This document shows, one piece after another, positions 1 to 10,400 of a stretch of 64,000 bases of DNA. The stretch's first letter is position 1, and each line of letters starts with the position of its first letter. Source of the DNA: Pseudobacteroides cellulosolvens ATCC 35603 = DSM 2933 (GTDB lineage Bacteria; Bacillota; Clostridia; Acetivibrionales; DSM-2933); assembly GCF_001262605.1 (NCBI RefSeq), contig NZ_LGTC01000001.1, positions 2,027,501-2,091,500 on the forward strand, written 5' to 3'. The notes beneath the pieces are model-generated. The model had not been told where the DNA came from, did not search any database, and saw only the letters and a program-made list of their open reading frames with translations. Made by a program: the position numbers and the translations under genes.

Positions 1-710
1 AAAAGAGGATAAGGGAACTGGCTGACTTGAGTGCCATAAAGGTGAGCACCAAGGATGTCCATATTTGCAAGAGCCTTAGGATCGTTCAAAATAGGGTCTG
101 ACATGCTTTTCACATATTGAAATGACTCAGGTGCTATTACCCTGCAATTAATTGATCCAGCATTATTTTTCATAAAGTTAAGCATTTCTTGTGGGCTCCA
201 CCACGTCCACTCATTTGCATAATCAGGCTCATTTTGCACAGAAATAGCATACAACTCCACACCATTTTCCTTCATGTATGAAACGAAATCGTTAAGATGC
301 TGCGTATATGCATTGTACTTATCGTATTTAAGTCTTTTTTTGCCACCAACAGTCTCACACATTTCGCTTGGAGGATTCCATGGTGAAGCAAAAACTATCG
401 CTCCATTTTTAATCGCTGCTTTTGCAGTATCCAATTCTTTTGACCAATTAGCTTTATCCGGGTCAACATGGATTCTTAAAATAGAAAAACCTAATTGCTT
501 CTCTCCATTACCAAAAGCTGTTTCTCTTTGAGGTGCTGTTAAATCATCAATCCAAGTCGGAAAGTTAATTCCTCCAAAACCCCTGATCAATTGTTTTTCT
601 GACGATAAAGTCACAGTTACATCACTTGCTGCTAATACTGTCAAACTCACAGATGATAGAAAAGTAAAAATCAAAGTGAATATAAGCAGCCTTTTAAATT
701 TCATTTTCAT
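1..710 (-). CDS. xynC: GH30 subfamily 8 glucuronoxylan endo-1,4-beta-xylanase, 5' part (partial)
   Basis: Secreted xylanase that would cleave methylglucuronic-acid-substituted xylan outside the cell. 236 codons are visible on the minus strand and the frame runs off the left edge of the window. The protein starts with a signal peptide (MKMKFKRLLIFTLIFTFLSS, cleavage near VLAAS). The GH30_8 barrel follows, beginning at the segment RGFGGINFPTW. The acid/base Glu lies at about residue 161 in SVQNEPDYANEW, and IAPESFQY and LGAHLYGTQVSQFPYPL follow. These segments match my recall of Bacillus subtilis XynC closely. The nucleophile Glu should lie beyond the window. The ATG at 710 is preferred to 704 because GGGAGGGG sits 7-8 nt upstream. 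Whether a dockerin or CBM follows cannot be seen. No sign of disruption. Confidence 0.9.
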   Translation of the reverse strand, partial: MKMKFKRLLIFTLIFTFLSSVSLTVLAASDVTVTLSSEKQLIRGFGGINFPTWIDDLTAPQRETAFGNGEKQLGFSILRIHVDPDKANWSKELDTAKAAIKNGAIVFASPWNPPSEMCETVGGKKRLKYDKYNAYTQHLNDFVSYMKENGVELYAISVQNEPDYANEWTWWSPQEMLNFMKNNAGSINCRVIAPESFQYVKSMSDPILNDPKALANMDILGAHLYGTQVSQFPYPL

Positions 711-1177
711 TTCTAATCCCCTCCCAATAATAAATAAACATATTAATTTATAATTTACATATTTGTAAATTTCACAAGTAATATTTTAATATAATTTTGT
801 ATGCTAAAACTCCTCCCAACAATAAATTTCGTATGATATTACTTTTTGAGTACTAAAAATATTGAATTCAATCTTTTTCATTAAAAATTTCTTGATTTTG
901 TTCATATCTGCTCATAAATTATAATTCGGCAAACAATTTAAATTGTGTCGTTTTTTAAAGTCTCTTAATTAAATTTTGAAACATGTTAAAAATACTTTAT
1001 ACCACATTTCATATTGATTTTTGTATAAACAGTAATTATTTAAGATATTTATTACATTCATTAAGGAACAAAAAACTTTGGGATTGATAAAACCATTGCA
1101 TCAGTGTAAATGCAGTTAAACAAATTTAAATTGAGATGTAATTAATAAACTTGAAGTTCAAATAATTGAAAAGAAAT
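711..1177. other. gene-free AT-rich stretch upstream of the GH30 gene
   Basis: About 470 bases with no credible coding frame. It must hold the promoter of the minus-strand GH30 gene. I could not pick a convincing -35/-10 pair among the many AT-rich hexamers, and I see no riboswitch. Confidence 0.5.
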
Positions 1178-1217
1178 AAAAAAGGACTTTGAATCATCCA
1201 CCCAAAATCCTTTTTTG
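1178..1217 (-). terminator. intrinsic terminator downstream of the broken serine hydrolase
   Basis: Inverted repeat: AAAAAAGGACTTTG pairs with CAAAATCCTTTTTT across a roughly 10-nt loop. The minus-strand transcript ends in a U run. It lies just after the degraded end of the serine hydrolase gene. Confidence 0.65.
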
Positions 1218-1240
1218 CTCTCAATTGTAGAAAAGATAGG

Positions 1241-2406
1241 TTACATTTTATATGCATTGTAAATAATGCCTCTTTTATTAATCACAATTGATTTTGCTTC
1301 ATTGTGCCGATATATTTTGATATTATAGAATGAAAACCTGCGATAATGCCATCGTGAAAAGCGGTTTTTTTCTTGTCCTCACCTTTTATGTACCAGCCAT
1401 ATCCGTATGCACCCATAAATGTTTCAGAGTAAGGAGTAAATATTTTATTCATTGTCTCCTTGCTTACAAGCTTTTTAGTATCTAATGCTTTTTCCCACAA
1501 ATATAAATCCTCAACTGTCGAATACAAAGAACCTGCTCCAAACGATCCTCTAAAATTCATTGTATAGTCTACCGGCTGAATATCCAAGTATCCATCATAT
1601 CCTATTGTTTTAATATTAACCTTATCACCGCTCATGCATAATCCCCAATTCTTCATCCTCAGTGGCTCGAATATATTTTTATCCAGATACTCCTCATAGC
1701 TTTTTCCCGTAATCTTTTCAACTATATCACTTAGTAAAACATACCCGGAGTTGCTGTAATTCCACTTTTCACCTGGTTTAAAGTCCAACGGGTTATTATA
1801 TAGAAGCTTAAATATATCGTCTTTAGTTATTTTATACGGATCAATCTGCCAATACTCAGGAAGCGTTGTATAATTAACAATACCTTAAGTATGGGAAAGC
1901 AACTGATGGATTGTGATTTCATTTCCCCTTGGAAAATCCGGATAGTATTTGGATAACTTATCATCAAGTTTCAACCTGCCTCTTTCATAAAGCTGCATTA
2001 TAGCCATTGCAGTAAACTGCTTTGTAATTGAACCTATTGCAAATCTGATTGAACTGGTATTTGGTATAATATTTTCATAGTCCGCCATCCCATAACCCTT
2101 TGAAAGAATCACTTTGCCTTCTTTTTCAACTAGTGCTACACCTTGGAAATTATTGTGTTTTACTGCTGCATTAAGATATTCTTCCAATTTTATTTTAATT
2201 TGCTGATCTTCCTTGGACAAATAAGATTTGCAGCTTGTAATCCCATTCCATTTATAGTTGTTTTTTAAATAGTGGTTATATCCTGATTTACTAATATTAC
2301 ATAAACAGCTTGATTTTACATTAATTTTTGCCGATGCACTTGTGCCAGCAGAAATTGAACATATACACATAGCACTAATTAATATTATTGAAAATTTTTT
2401 TAACAT
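1241..2406 (-). pseudogene. secreted serine hydrolase (beta-lactamase/class C PBP family), interrupted
   Basis: Member of the serine beta-lactamase-like hydrolase family (Pfam Beta-lactamase), normally acting on peptidoglycan or small esters outside the cell. The start at 2406 (MLKKFSIILISAMCICSISA, a signal peptide) is favoured because AAAGGG lies 8 nt upstream; an in-frame ATG at 2427 has no ribosome binding site. The SxxK nucleophile motif (GSITKQF) and the YSN motif (WNYSNSGY) are present. An in-frame TAA at 1885-1887 replaces the Ser expected in LLSHT-S-GI, and the same frame continues without a shift to 1282. After the HDG motif the frame ends early in GTMKQNQL. Shifting frame near 1308-1312, as if one G were missing, gives a family-like tail (EAKSIVINKRG) ending at 1241. 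Two lesions make it a probable pseudogene, although the tail lesion could be a sequencing error. Confidence 0.75.
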
Positions 2407-2626
2407 ATAACCAACCCTTTCACTCATTAAATAATAACTCTAAAGAAATAAAACAATGATATCCGGATATTCTTTGTACTCATCTCAAGGTTTTCATTAA
2501 CCTAACATCATATTAATGCTTATTCCCAGCTATTTTCAAGCAAATATATTGTCTGCTTGAAATGCAGCATTTTTTTGCACATCATAATAATTTGCGAACA
2601 AAATCTGACAAGAAATTTTTCTATAC

Positions 2627-2661
2627 AACAAAAAAGCACCCTATATAGGTGCTCTTTTTAA
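2627..2661 (-). terminator. strong intrinsic terminator after the GT39 gene
   Basis: AAAAAAGCACC and GGTGCTCTTTTT form a stem around the loop CTATATA. The A/T tracts flank both sides, so it can work on either strand. It ends the minus-strand transcript of the glycosyltransferase. The palindromic repeat at 2665-2764 lies between the stop codon and this hairpin. Confidence 0.75.
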
Positions 2662-2664
2662 TTC

Positions 2665-2764
2665 TTAGTCATGATCAAAAAATAACTTCCGCTATAAATT
2701 TGGCTCATGTGTTGACTTAACTCGTCAACACCCGCGTAGAAAGCGGAAGTAATTTTTCATTCAT
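2665..2764. repeat. palindromic intergenic repeat, family A, copy 1 (intact)
   Basis: A 100-bp element with imperfect terminal inverted repeats: ATGATCAAAAAATAACTTCC at the left pairs with the reverse complement of the right end, GGAAGTAATTTTTCATTCAT. A central perfect hairpin is made of GTGTTGAC and GTCAACAC around TTAACTC. Nearly the same sequence recurs at 42653-42854 (interrupted) and 59517-59611, all in the same orientation on the plus strand. It has no coding capacity, so it resembles a MITE or REP-like element. It sits about 15 bases beyond the stop codon of the glycosyltransferase gene. Confidence 0.8.
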
Positions 2765-2779
2765 ACCTTAAATCATTCC

Positions 2780-4279
2780 CTAATTACTATTGGCTGTAAC
2801 CTTTTCTACCCTGACACCATACCAGGAAGGATCAATAATGAACTCTTTTGTCATTCCTGTTGAATTTAACTGTCCCGACCCTAGAAGTCTGTAAAAGATG
2901 CTCTCACCCTGGGTGTAAATACTTGTAACAAGCCATACATTACTGCTTCCCTTTATAAATTCATTGAAATCATGACCGCTTGTTCCGTTTTGTTTAAATG
3001 CACCAAAACCGCTATAGCCATTAGTACCAGGCTCTAGATATAAATAGTGCTTACGGTTAGGGAAATAATAACAGAAGGTTCCAAATGTATGTTCATCGGT
3101 ATGTATGAAAATATCATCCTTTTTCATATTTTCCTGCATATACGTCTTTACCTCAAACATAGGGCCATTAAAGCGTTTTGTGTAAATATCCATAATCTGA
3201 GGAACGGATAAAGCAGTGATTAAAAGACACACACCTATTATAACCGGTTTTTTATTAAAAAGCGAAATACCATAAGCTGCAGCAACAATCATTATTCCAA
3301 CCACCGGAACAATGTATCTCTCAACAAGCACTGGCCTTATAATTAACGAAGCTGCCACTCCAAAAGCTAGTGTAAGAATAAATACAGTAATACCTAAAAC
3401 AGCCATTTTACCTTCCTTATACTTCTTTACTACAGACCTAATAATTCCCCAAATTATTATTGCCTGGAACAAAAAGGCCAATATATGAGCAAAAGTCATC
3501 AATGGAAAAAACTTATTTCCATAAGGAAAAATTAGCGTTCTTCTTATGGTATCTAAGGTAACAGGTTGTATCCAGAAGTCCTTGGATACCTTGGATACCT
3601 GCTGTGTCAAATAGTATATCCACGGCAAATATGATATGGCACTAATTATAGCAGTTATCATGAATGGTTCAATTGCATCCCTTTTCTTGATTAATATTGA
3701 TAAAAGCATGATGAAATTGATAATTGCTACAGCCAAGAGTGCATAATAATGCGTGTAGGCTGCGAGAACCGTGCATAATCCAAATTTTACCCAGTCAATC
3801 TTCTGTCTTTTGCTTACTGCCAAATACCCGAATAACCCTGATGTCGCTACAAAAAATGCTGCCCATGTATACATCCTAGTTTCCTGGGCCATGGATAGGT
3901 TTATTGGCATAGTTATTGCCAAAAATGAATAAATAAGGCCTGTCTTTACTCCAAATATGCGTCTTACCGGACCTATTCCAAGACCTGACAATGCCACTAC
4001 ACCTAAAACGGAAAAGAGCCTTAATCCAAACTCGCCATTGCCAAAAATTGTGGTAAAAATTTTTAAGAAAATAAAATACAACGGGGGATGACTGTCACTT
4101 CCTGCGATAGACCAAATTTCAGGAATGGAATGATTAATTATTGCAGCTGAGTATGACTCATCGTACCACAATGATTCATGGGTTATTCCAAAAGTCAGAA
4201 ATATTAGACCTGCTAAAAAAAATCCTATCCAAATTATTATTGCCTTTTTGCCAACAGTTTTCTTATCCTCTTCCACCAT
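2780..4279 (-). CDS. GT39/PMT-like polytopic membrane glycosyltransferase
   Basis: 499-residue integral membrane protein of the dolichyl-phosphate-mannose mannosyltransferase/ArnT superfamily (GT-C fold). Such enzymes transfer sugars from polyprenyl-phosphate donors to proteins or lipids at the outer face of the membrane. Visible signs are a first membrane segment at about residues 13-33, then the extracytoplasmic acidic pair D40-E41 (WYDESYS), then SDSHPPLYF and about ten further hydrophobic segments. A soluble tail of about 130 residues ends the protein. The start at 4279 follows AGGAGGTG. It is the last gene of a minus-strand block that encodes S-layer-type surface proteins, so a role in glycosylating them is plausible but not shown. 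The acceptor and the sugar cannot be read from the sequence. Confidence 0.8.
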   Translation of the reverse strand: MVEEDKKTVGKKAIIIWIGFFLAGLIFLTFGITHESLWYDESYSAAIINHSIPEIWSIAGSDSHPPLYFIFLKIFTTIFGNGEFGLRLFSVLGVVALSGLGIGPVRRIFGVKTGLIYSFLAITMPINLSMAQETRMYTWAAFFVATSGLFGYLAVSKRQKIDWVKFGLCTVLAAYTHYYALLAVAIINFIMLLSILIKKRDAIEPFMITAIISAISYLPWIYYLTQQVSKVSKDFWIQPVTLDTIRRTLIFPYGNKFFPLMTFAHILAFLFQAIIIWGIIRSVVKKYKEGKMAVLGITVFILTLAFGVAASLIIRPVLVERYIVPVVGIMIVAAAYGISLFNKKPVIIGVCLLITALSVPQIMDIYTKRFNGPMFEVKTYMQENMKKDDIFIHTDEHTFGTFCYYFPNRKHYLYLEPGTNGYSGFGAFKQNGTSGHDFNEFIKGSSNVWLVTSIYTQGESIFYRLLGSGQLNSTGMTKEFIIDPSWYGVRVEKVTANSN

Positions 4280-4442
4280 TTTGCACCTCCTATAATTCTC
4301 TATATTCTATAGTAAAAGTGTTGATAAACTTTTATAATATAATAATAATACTTGGAACTTGGCTTTAACAAGCGATTATATTGCTGTATTGAAACATGAC
4401 ACAGTTTTACACCAAGCACAATTTTTACCCCATACATAATAA

Positions 4443-4477
4443 AAATGATTTTACTTCAATTACGAAGTAAAACCATT
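4443..4477 (-). terminator. hairpin downstream of SLH protein 4498-7374
   Basis: AATGATTTTACTTC and GAAGTAAAACCATT form a long stem with the loop AATTAC. It lies 20 bases past the stop codon of the SLH gene and upstream of the glycosyltransferase gene. It would attenuate or end the minus-strand transcript. Confidence 0.6.
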
Positions 4478-4497
4478 ATTTTAGCTGTTATCATGAA

Positions 4498-7374
4498 TTA
4501 AAATCTGTTCAAAGCCTTGACAAGGTTATACACACCCTTACATGTATCGGCTCTGCTGGCCTTTTTAATCGGGTCAAACAAGTCTCCTTTTTTGCCTTCT
4601 ATAATTCCAATGGAATAACACAAATCAACCTGATCCTTAGCCCAATGTGCAACCTTTCCCATATCTTTAAATGGGGCTGCGGAGGTTTTTTGAGGCTTTT
4701 TCCCCATGTAGCTATAAGCATTTATAAGCATTACTGCAATTTCCTGGTTTGTAATTTCGGAATTAGGGCTAAAATAACCATTTCCTGTTCCCTTTATAAC
4801 ACCATATTTCTCCAGTGCTTCAACATAGAGGCAAAACCAATCCTTCGATTTAACATCTATAAACTTGCCCTGATAGGTCCCCAAAGGAATTCCAAAGGCT
4901 TTTACAACCATTGTTGCAAACTCGCTTCTTTTGACCTTGCCCTCAGGTAAAAAAATATTATTTCCCATTCCTTTAACAATCTGCTTAGCCGCTAACACAT
5001 CAATATAATCTCTGGCCCAATGTTTTTCATTAACATCGCTGAAACTTATATTTGGTTCTATTACTGCAAATTTAGTAAAGTGATTTGTCTCCCCCTCAAA
5101 AATGCCTTTTTCCTTATTATATCTACCACCCAAGTATTCCCAGTGTTTATCAATTTCATTAAAGTAGTATATTCCGTATTTCCTTATGTCGTAAGTTTCA
5201 TCTGTAATATTTATTGGAAACTGTAGACCGATATTCTTTGTGAAATTGCTTATAATCTTGGTTATAGGGCCGTTCTCCTTATAAACCTTTAAATCTATAA
5301 CCGGTGTCCTTAGATTAAGCCCTTTTATTGATGATGGCGGTATAGTTTCTACAAACTTGGTATCACTCACCTGATCAATTACAACCCTTAACACAGATGA
5401 GGAATTTTGCTTGAATATATCCAACGGAACATTAATATTGACATCCCTTGAGCTTAGTTTGATATCCAGGTTGTTGCCTACTATAATGCTTATAGCCTCC
5501 GTGTTGAATAAAACCTCTTTTGCAGTTTCATCTGAATCTTTAATCTCAAGTACAATCTCAGCTTTTCTTCCGCTATTTACACCAAGCTTACTTATGATCT
5601 GATGGCCGTTGACCTCAGTGACTGACTTGTTGTTCTCTTTATCAATTGTTGTTTGAATGTTATCTATCTTAATCTCAATAGGCGGCGGAGTATTTTCTTC
5701 TTTCCTCACTATACCTGAAAAGTCGTCTCCCTGAGCTGGTAAAGGAGTAACCATAGGGCTGGCAGCAACTTCAAAGCTATCACGACTCATAACGCTATGG
5801 CCTGATATGGTTACCTTAAACCTATATACCCCTCTTTTTATTGAGGCTGGCAACCTCAGTAGTATGATGTTTTGTGTATACGAAACCATCGTAGCCTTGT
5901 TTCCGTCCAATTCACCACTACTGTTTATAAGCTCTAAAAGAGAAGGAATTGCATTAAACCCGCTGCCGTGTATTACAGCATTACCGCCTACCATGCCTTC
6001 ATAAAGGATACATCCAGACATGTCTATTCCTGTTATTGAAAAAGCATTATCAGTAGGTAAGTTATCATCCTTCAATATATCAAAGGTGGAGTTTCCAATA
6101 TACTCCTTTGAATTTATAATAAATTTAATTCTGTACCTGCCTGCCTTAAGATTTAACGGTATTGGTGCTGTAAGTCTTTGGCCTGAGCTGGATGGATCCA
6201 ATTGGGCAAATACCGACTCAGCACCTGAAGAGTCAATTATATGAAGCCTGTTGTCGACAGGCTTTGTTAAAAACCCAGAACAAGTCACTATTATACTCCC
6301 ACTGATTTTTCCTTCAATATTAACTGCTTCGCTGGATAACGAAACACTCTTAATCAAAGGCTCAGTGTTTGAAACAGTAGGAGTTGGAGCAGATATACCA
6401 TCATCCTTCCTGACAGTAAAAGTTGATGTACTGGCGGCACTTTTTCCTTCAGTTGTTATTCTTACCGTATAACTGCCAGCCGTAAGACTTGAAGGAACAG
6501 GAAAACTTATTGTCTCCCCGCTGCTCATGTCAGGAATAAAAGCCGTACCTACCCTGCTACCCATTTGGTTTAGAATCTCTATAGTATTACGACTTGAAAC
6601 TGCGGAAAAGTTTTTACCATTAACTATTATATTTCCACTGATCCTGCCTTCCACAAGATATGCTTTTGATACTCCCAGGCTCGTTATCTCAGGAACTTCG
6701 GCAGATATTATACTTGGAGTAATGGTATAATCCATATCCTTTAATTTATTTAATACCTGAACTCTAATTTTATATTTTCCACTTACTACGTCCTCTGGTA
6801 CATCCAATCTTATATTGGCATTTCCATTTTTAAAGCTTCCAATACCTTTATTAACATCTACTGCCTGCTTACCCTGACCATTTAAAAATACAGCTGTTAC
6901 ACCTGTATAATCACTTACATCCATTTTGATATAAATGAGAATATCCCGGCTTCTTCCTTCCTCATGACTTGAAGGGGTCACTGATACATTCGGAATATTG
7001 CCTGCATCCGCTGTTAACAAATATTTAATAAGACTTTGTGCTGTCATTTGAAGGCTGGTTGAACTGAATCTTATATAGTATTCCCCTGCAGTAACACTTT
7101 CAGGTATTTGTAATGAAAATACAGTTTGGCTGCCTGTTATGTTCATGGTTCTTTCAACTCCAAAAACCTTAGTCTGTCCATCGTTTAAAACAAGGTCGGC
7201 TGTTATGCTGTTTCTACTATCTGCATTGGTTGTCATTACATAAATAACAGGATTCCTTTGATTTGAACTATCGATGAATATATTATAGCATAGCGGTTGA
7301 TTGGATTCTCCAAAAGTATGTAAAGTTGTCATTACTACGAAAATCATCAAAAAAACTGCTATGGTTCTTTTCAT
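4498..7374 (-). CDS. S-layer-homology surface protein with IPT/TIG-like repeats
   Basis: 958-residue secreted protein anchored to the cell wall through SLH domains, which bind pyruvylated secondary wall polymers. An N-terminal signal peptide (MKRTIAVFLMIFVVMTTLHTFG) is followed by about five beta-sandwich repeats of roughly 100 residues. Each repeat has a pattern such as ISGNIIVNGKNFSAV...AGSYTVRITT, which looks like IPT/TIG folds. A proline-rich stretch at about 585-600 (ASPMVTPLPAQGDD) comes next, then a roughly 180-residue domain (to about 770) with IGLQFPINI and YYFNEIDKHWEYLGG. Three SLH repeats close the protein from about 775 (FSDVNEKHWARDYID; FIDVKSKDWFCLYVE; FKDMGKVAHWAKDQVD). The start follows AGGAGTG. 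It shares its architecture with the larger upstream neighbour at 7494-11780, so the two probably arose by duplication. No catalytic motif was seen; the role is likely structural or adhesive. Confidence 0.85.
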   Translation of the reverse strand: MKRTIAVFLMIFVVMTTLHTFGESNQPLCYNIFIDSSNQRNPVIYVMTTNADSRNSITADLVLNDGQTKVFGVERTMNITGSQTVFSLQIPESVTAGEYYIRFSSTSLQMTAQSLIKYLLTADAGNIPNVSVTPSSHEEGRSRDILIYIKMDVSDYTGVTAVFLNGQGKQAVDVNKGIGSFKNGNANIRLDVPEDVVSGKYKIRVQVLNKLKDMDYTITPSIISAEVPEITSLGVSKAYLVEGRISGNIIVNGKNFSAVSSRNTIEILNQMGSRVGTAFIPDMSSGETISFPVPSSLTAGSYTVRITTEGKSAASTSTFTVRKDDGISAPTPTVSNTEPLIKSVSLSSEAVNIEGKISGSIIVTCSGFLTKPVDNRLHIIDSSGAESVFAQLDPSSSGQRLTAPIPLNLKAGRYRIKFIINSKEYIGNSTFDILKDDNLPTDNAFSITGIDMSGCILYEGMVGGNAVIHGSGFNAIPSLLELINSSGELDGNKATMVSYTQNIILLRLPASIKRGVYRFKVTISGHSVMSRDSFEVAASPMVTPLPAQGDDFSGIVRKEENTPPPIEIKIDNIQTTIDKENNKSVTEVNGHQIISKLGVNSGRKAEIVLEIKDSDETAKEVLFNTEAISIIVGNNLDIKLSSRDVNINVPLDIFKQNSSSVLRVVIDQVSDTKFVETIPPSSIKGLNLRTPVIDLKVYKENGPITKIISNFTKNIGLQFPINITDETYDIRKYGIYYFNEIDKHWEYLGGRYNKEKGIFEGETNHFTKFAVIEPNISFSDVNEKHWARDYIDVLAAKQIVKGMGNNIFLPEGKVKRSEFATMVVKAFGIPLGTYQGKFIDVKSKDWFCLYVEALEKYGVIKGTGNGYFSPNSEITNQEIAVMLINAYSYMGKKPQKTSAAPFKDMGKVAHWAKDQVDLCYSIGIIEGKKGDLFDPIKKASRADTCKGVYNLVKALNRF

Positions 7375-7433
7375 GTTTATACACTCCTAATTTTAGAAAT
7401 TATAAAGAATTGCTTTTTATATAATAGTTCTAA

Positions 7434-7486
7434 AGAAATAACTTCCCCTATAAGCTATATAAAAAGTGTATAGGAGAAGTTATTCT
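7434..7486 (-). terminator. hairpin downstream of SLH protein 7494-11780
   Basis: AGAAATAACTTCCCCTATA and TATAGGAGAAGTTATTCTT pair around a roughly 15-nt loop in the gap between two tandem minus-strand genes. The arm AAATAACTTCC resembles the arm of the family A repeats, so it may be a distant derivative used as a terminator or attenuator. Confidence 0.55.
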
Positions 7487-7493
7487 TCAATCC

Positions 7494-10400
7494 TTACTTT
7501 AAGTTGAAAATCAAATAAATTATGTTTGCTGCTTCAGCTCTTGTAGAAGCTTTAACCGGATAATAATTTCCATCTTCTCCGCTGTCTACTATCGAATACC
7601 TTGCCAGGAGTGAAATATACTTTTGTGAGTAATCAGAAATGGTCTTTGAATCCGCATACTTTTTAATAAACTCTGCATAATCTGTAGGCAGGGTCTTGCC
7701 CTTAAGTTTTGAGAGGGCATTAGCAGCTATTACCGCCATATCCTGCCTTGATACCTTCTCATTCGGAGCAAATGTCTTGTCCGGTCTACCGGATACTAAA
7801 CCAGCTTTTACTGCTACAGAAACGGTAGAATAATACCAGTCCTTTTTGCTTACATCCTTGAAGTTGCTTGCAGCACTTGGATCCTCCAGCTTAAAGGCCC
7901 TTACAACAAATGATACAAACTCCGCTCTGGTAAGATTATTATCAGGATTAAACTTACCTGCATAACCTAAAATTACTCCCTTGGATGCAAGAATCTCTAT
8001 TGAATGCTCATATTTGGAATTAGCTGTATCAGTAAATTTTATATCATTTACTTTGACAACATACTGACTGAAATGTTTGGTTTCAAATGTTACAGAGCCT
8101 GTGTTTAAATCATATGAACCTATTATGTTTTGAAGCTGTCCCTTGTCATTAATATAAAATACCGTTATTTTTTCAGGATTCTCTCCATTCTTTAACGTAT
8201 ATGGGACAGCTACCTCAACAGGCTTTGAGAAATTGCTTACTTTCTTATCTCCTACCTTTAAATCAAAGTCGAAGACAGGATTTTCACCAACTATAGCCTT
8301 AACCTTTTGACTTATAGCTACATTGTCTACCTTAGCTGCTGATATACTTACAGTTTCATTTTCCTTACTTGTAATAATACTTGGAGGTATTGATATTTTA
8401 GCAACGCCCGTATCTACAGCAATCTTGTCTATTCTTTTTTCCTCAGCTTTTTTAAGAAGCGAAGCAGGTAATGCTGTATCAACCTTTGTCAATTCCTGTT
8501 TAACATCTTCACCAGAGGCAACCTTTATTTCGAGTACAGCCTCAACCTTTGCACCAGTTTTTGCATCTTTGATTGCTTTATTGAGATCACTAGTCGCTTT
8601 AGCTATCTCATCAATCCTGTTTTCCATATTTTGAGCCTGTGTATTGCTAATAACTACCTTAACTTCCTCACCTTTTATTTCAGCACTAACCTCTTCAGTA
8701 TTAATCTTATCGAGAACTAACTCTGCGGTTTTAATCAACTCTTCCTCCACAGCCTTTGTTGACACACCTTTTTTGTCAATATTTACAATGTTTTGTACTG
8801 CGGTTTGAATTATATTCAAAGCCATTTCCTTAGCCGCCTGGACATCAGCTTCATTTGCAAGATTAGCTTGACCATCCTTAATTATCTCAACTGCTTTTAC
8901 TACTTCAGCAGGCATTGGAGCAGATGTAGGCGTAGGTTTTGGCATAGGTGTTGATTTGTATGAAGTCTTTTGCGTTTGTGTTGGTACAGGTGCTTGTGTT
9001 TGCTTTTGTGTAGGTGTTTGTGTTGGTACGGGAGTACCGGTTGCAATCATAGTAGGTGTAGCCGTAGCTGTGGAAGTAGACGTACTGCTTGCTAGTGGCA
9101 GTGAACCACCATTATTGGGATTAGCTGCTGAAGGAACCGAAGTTGGTGTTGATGTTGGTGCTAATGTTGGTGTTGCAGTTGGTGTTGATGTTGGTGTTGC
9201 AGTTGGTGTTGCAGTTGGTGTTGCAGTTGATGCTGTTACTGTTGGTGTTGCAGTAGCTTCCAATGAATTAAGTGTCGTAGCTTTGATAACTGAAGATTTT
9301 GCTGATTCTCCCGCTACCTCATGAGTAGCTGACACCTTATAGTAATAGTCTGTTTCTTCACTTAATAAGGTATTTGTATAAGTAAGGTCATTTCCTGTGT
9401 ATACTACGGAATATTCACCATTCAGACTCGTAGATCTATAAAGCTTATACCCTGTAGCTCCTGAAACTGCTGACCAGTTTACAACTATTGACGAAGCAGT
9501 TACTGTTCCAGTTGTTGGTGTAGCAGGATTTGGTATAACAACAAACGAGGCAATAATCTCATTGCTATTTATATCTGTTGCAGATACATTATAAGTACCT
9601 GGTGTTAAATCCTGCGGAGCAGTAAAGGTAATTGTATTTGAAAGTACACTAATTTGAACATTTGAAAGCATTTCATTTTCATCTGCATAGTCATTGTCCC
9701 TATTAAGGTCAATTTTAACAATTGTATTTTCATCAAGAGTGATACCTTGCGTTGTCACCACCATTGAAATAACTTCATCATAATGGGAGAATACCAGAGC
9801 CGGAGCAATTTGAGCAGATGATGTACTTACAATAATTTTATTTTGTGAAGCCGGAATAATTACTATCTCATCAATAATTCCATTTTCACTTGTACGAACC
9901 TTAAGACCATAATTACCTGTAGTGCTTATAGTGCTCGGAATTATATCAAAGGTAAGATGTGTATCATTTGCAGCTACTACATTGGTTATGGTACAAGATA
10001 CATCTGCCCCACTTACATCAATCAATTTAACTATAGGAGTTATTCTTGAAAAATGTGTATTTGTACCTGTTACAGTAAGAGTCTTTGTGCCCTGTATGGT
10101 TTTTAACAGAGTCACAGGAGTGGTCGTACCTTGAGCTACAGCAATTGAAGGCTTAGTAACAACAAAAGTCTTCTCAGCAAGTAGATCATCTGCAGTCACT
10201 TCATTTCCATCCATATCAACTTTTATTTTATAAGTTCCATCTGAAAGGCCTTCATCAATATAAAAGGATAATGCAGTGTTTGTTACTCCCGGATTAACCA
10301 ACTGTGTCTGCTTAAGAGTATTGCCTGAATCATAAATATAAACTTTAGTTGCAGACTGAAACAATGTATTTGAACCTGTTAAACCTGCTTGAAATTTCTT

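Noticed and set aside
2665..2764. Family A repeat as a riboswitch or T-box
   Set aside because: It recurs beside unrelated genes, on the 3' side of some and the 5' side of others, and lacks known aptamer or T-box motifs. A mobile or structural repeat fits better.
9140..9250. CRISPR-like short repeats
   Set aside because: The units are contiguous 6-12 bp coding repeats without spacers. No cas genes or true repeat-spacer array were seen anywhere in the window.
8956..9324. 122-residue Val/Gly-rich plus-strand open frame
   Set aside because: It is the antisense of the Thr/Pro linker repeats of the SLH protein; the composition is an artefact of those repeats and there is no ribosome binding site.
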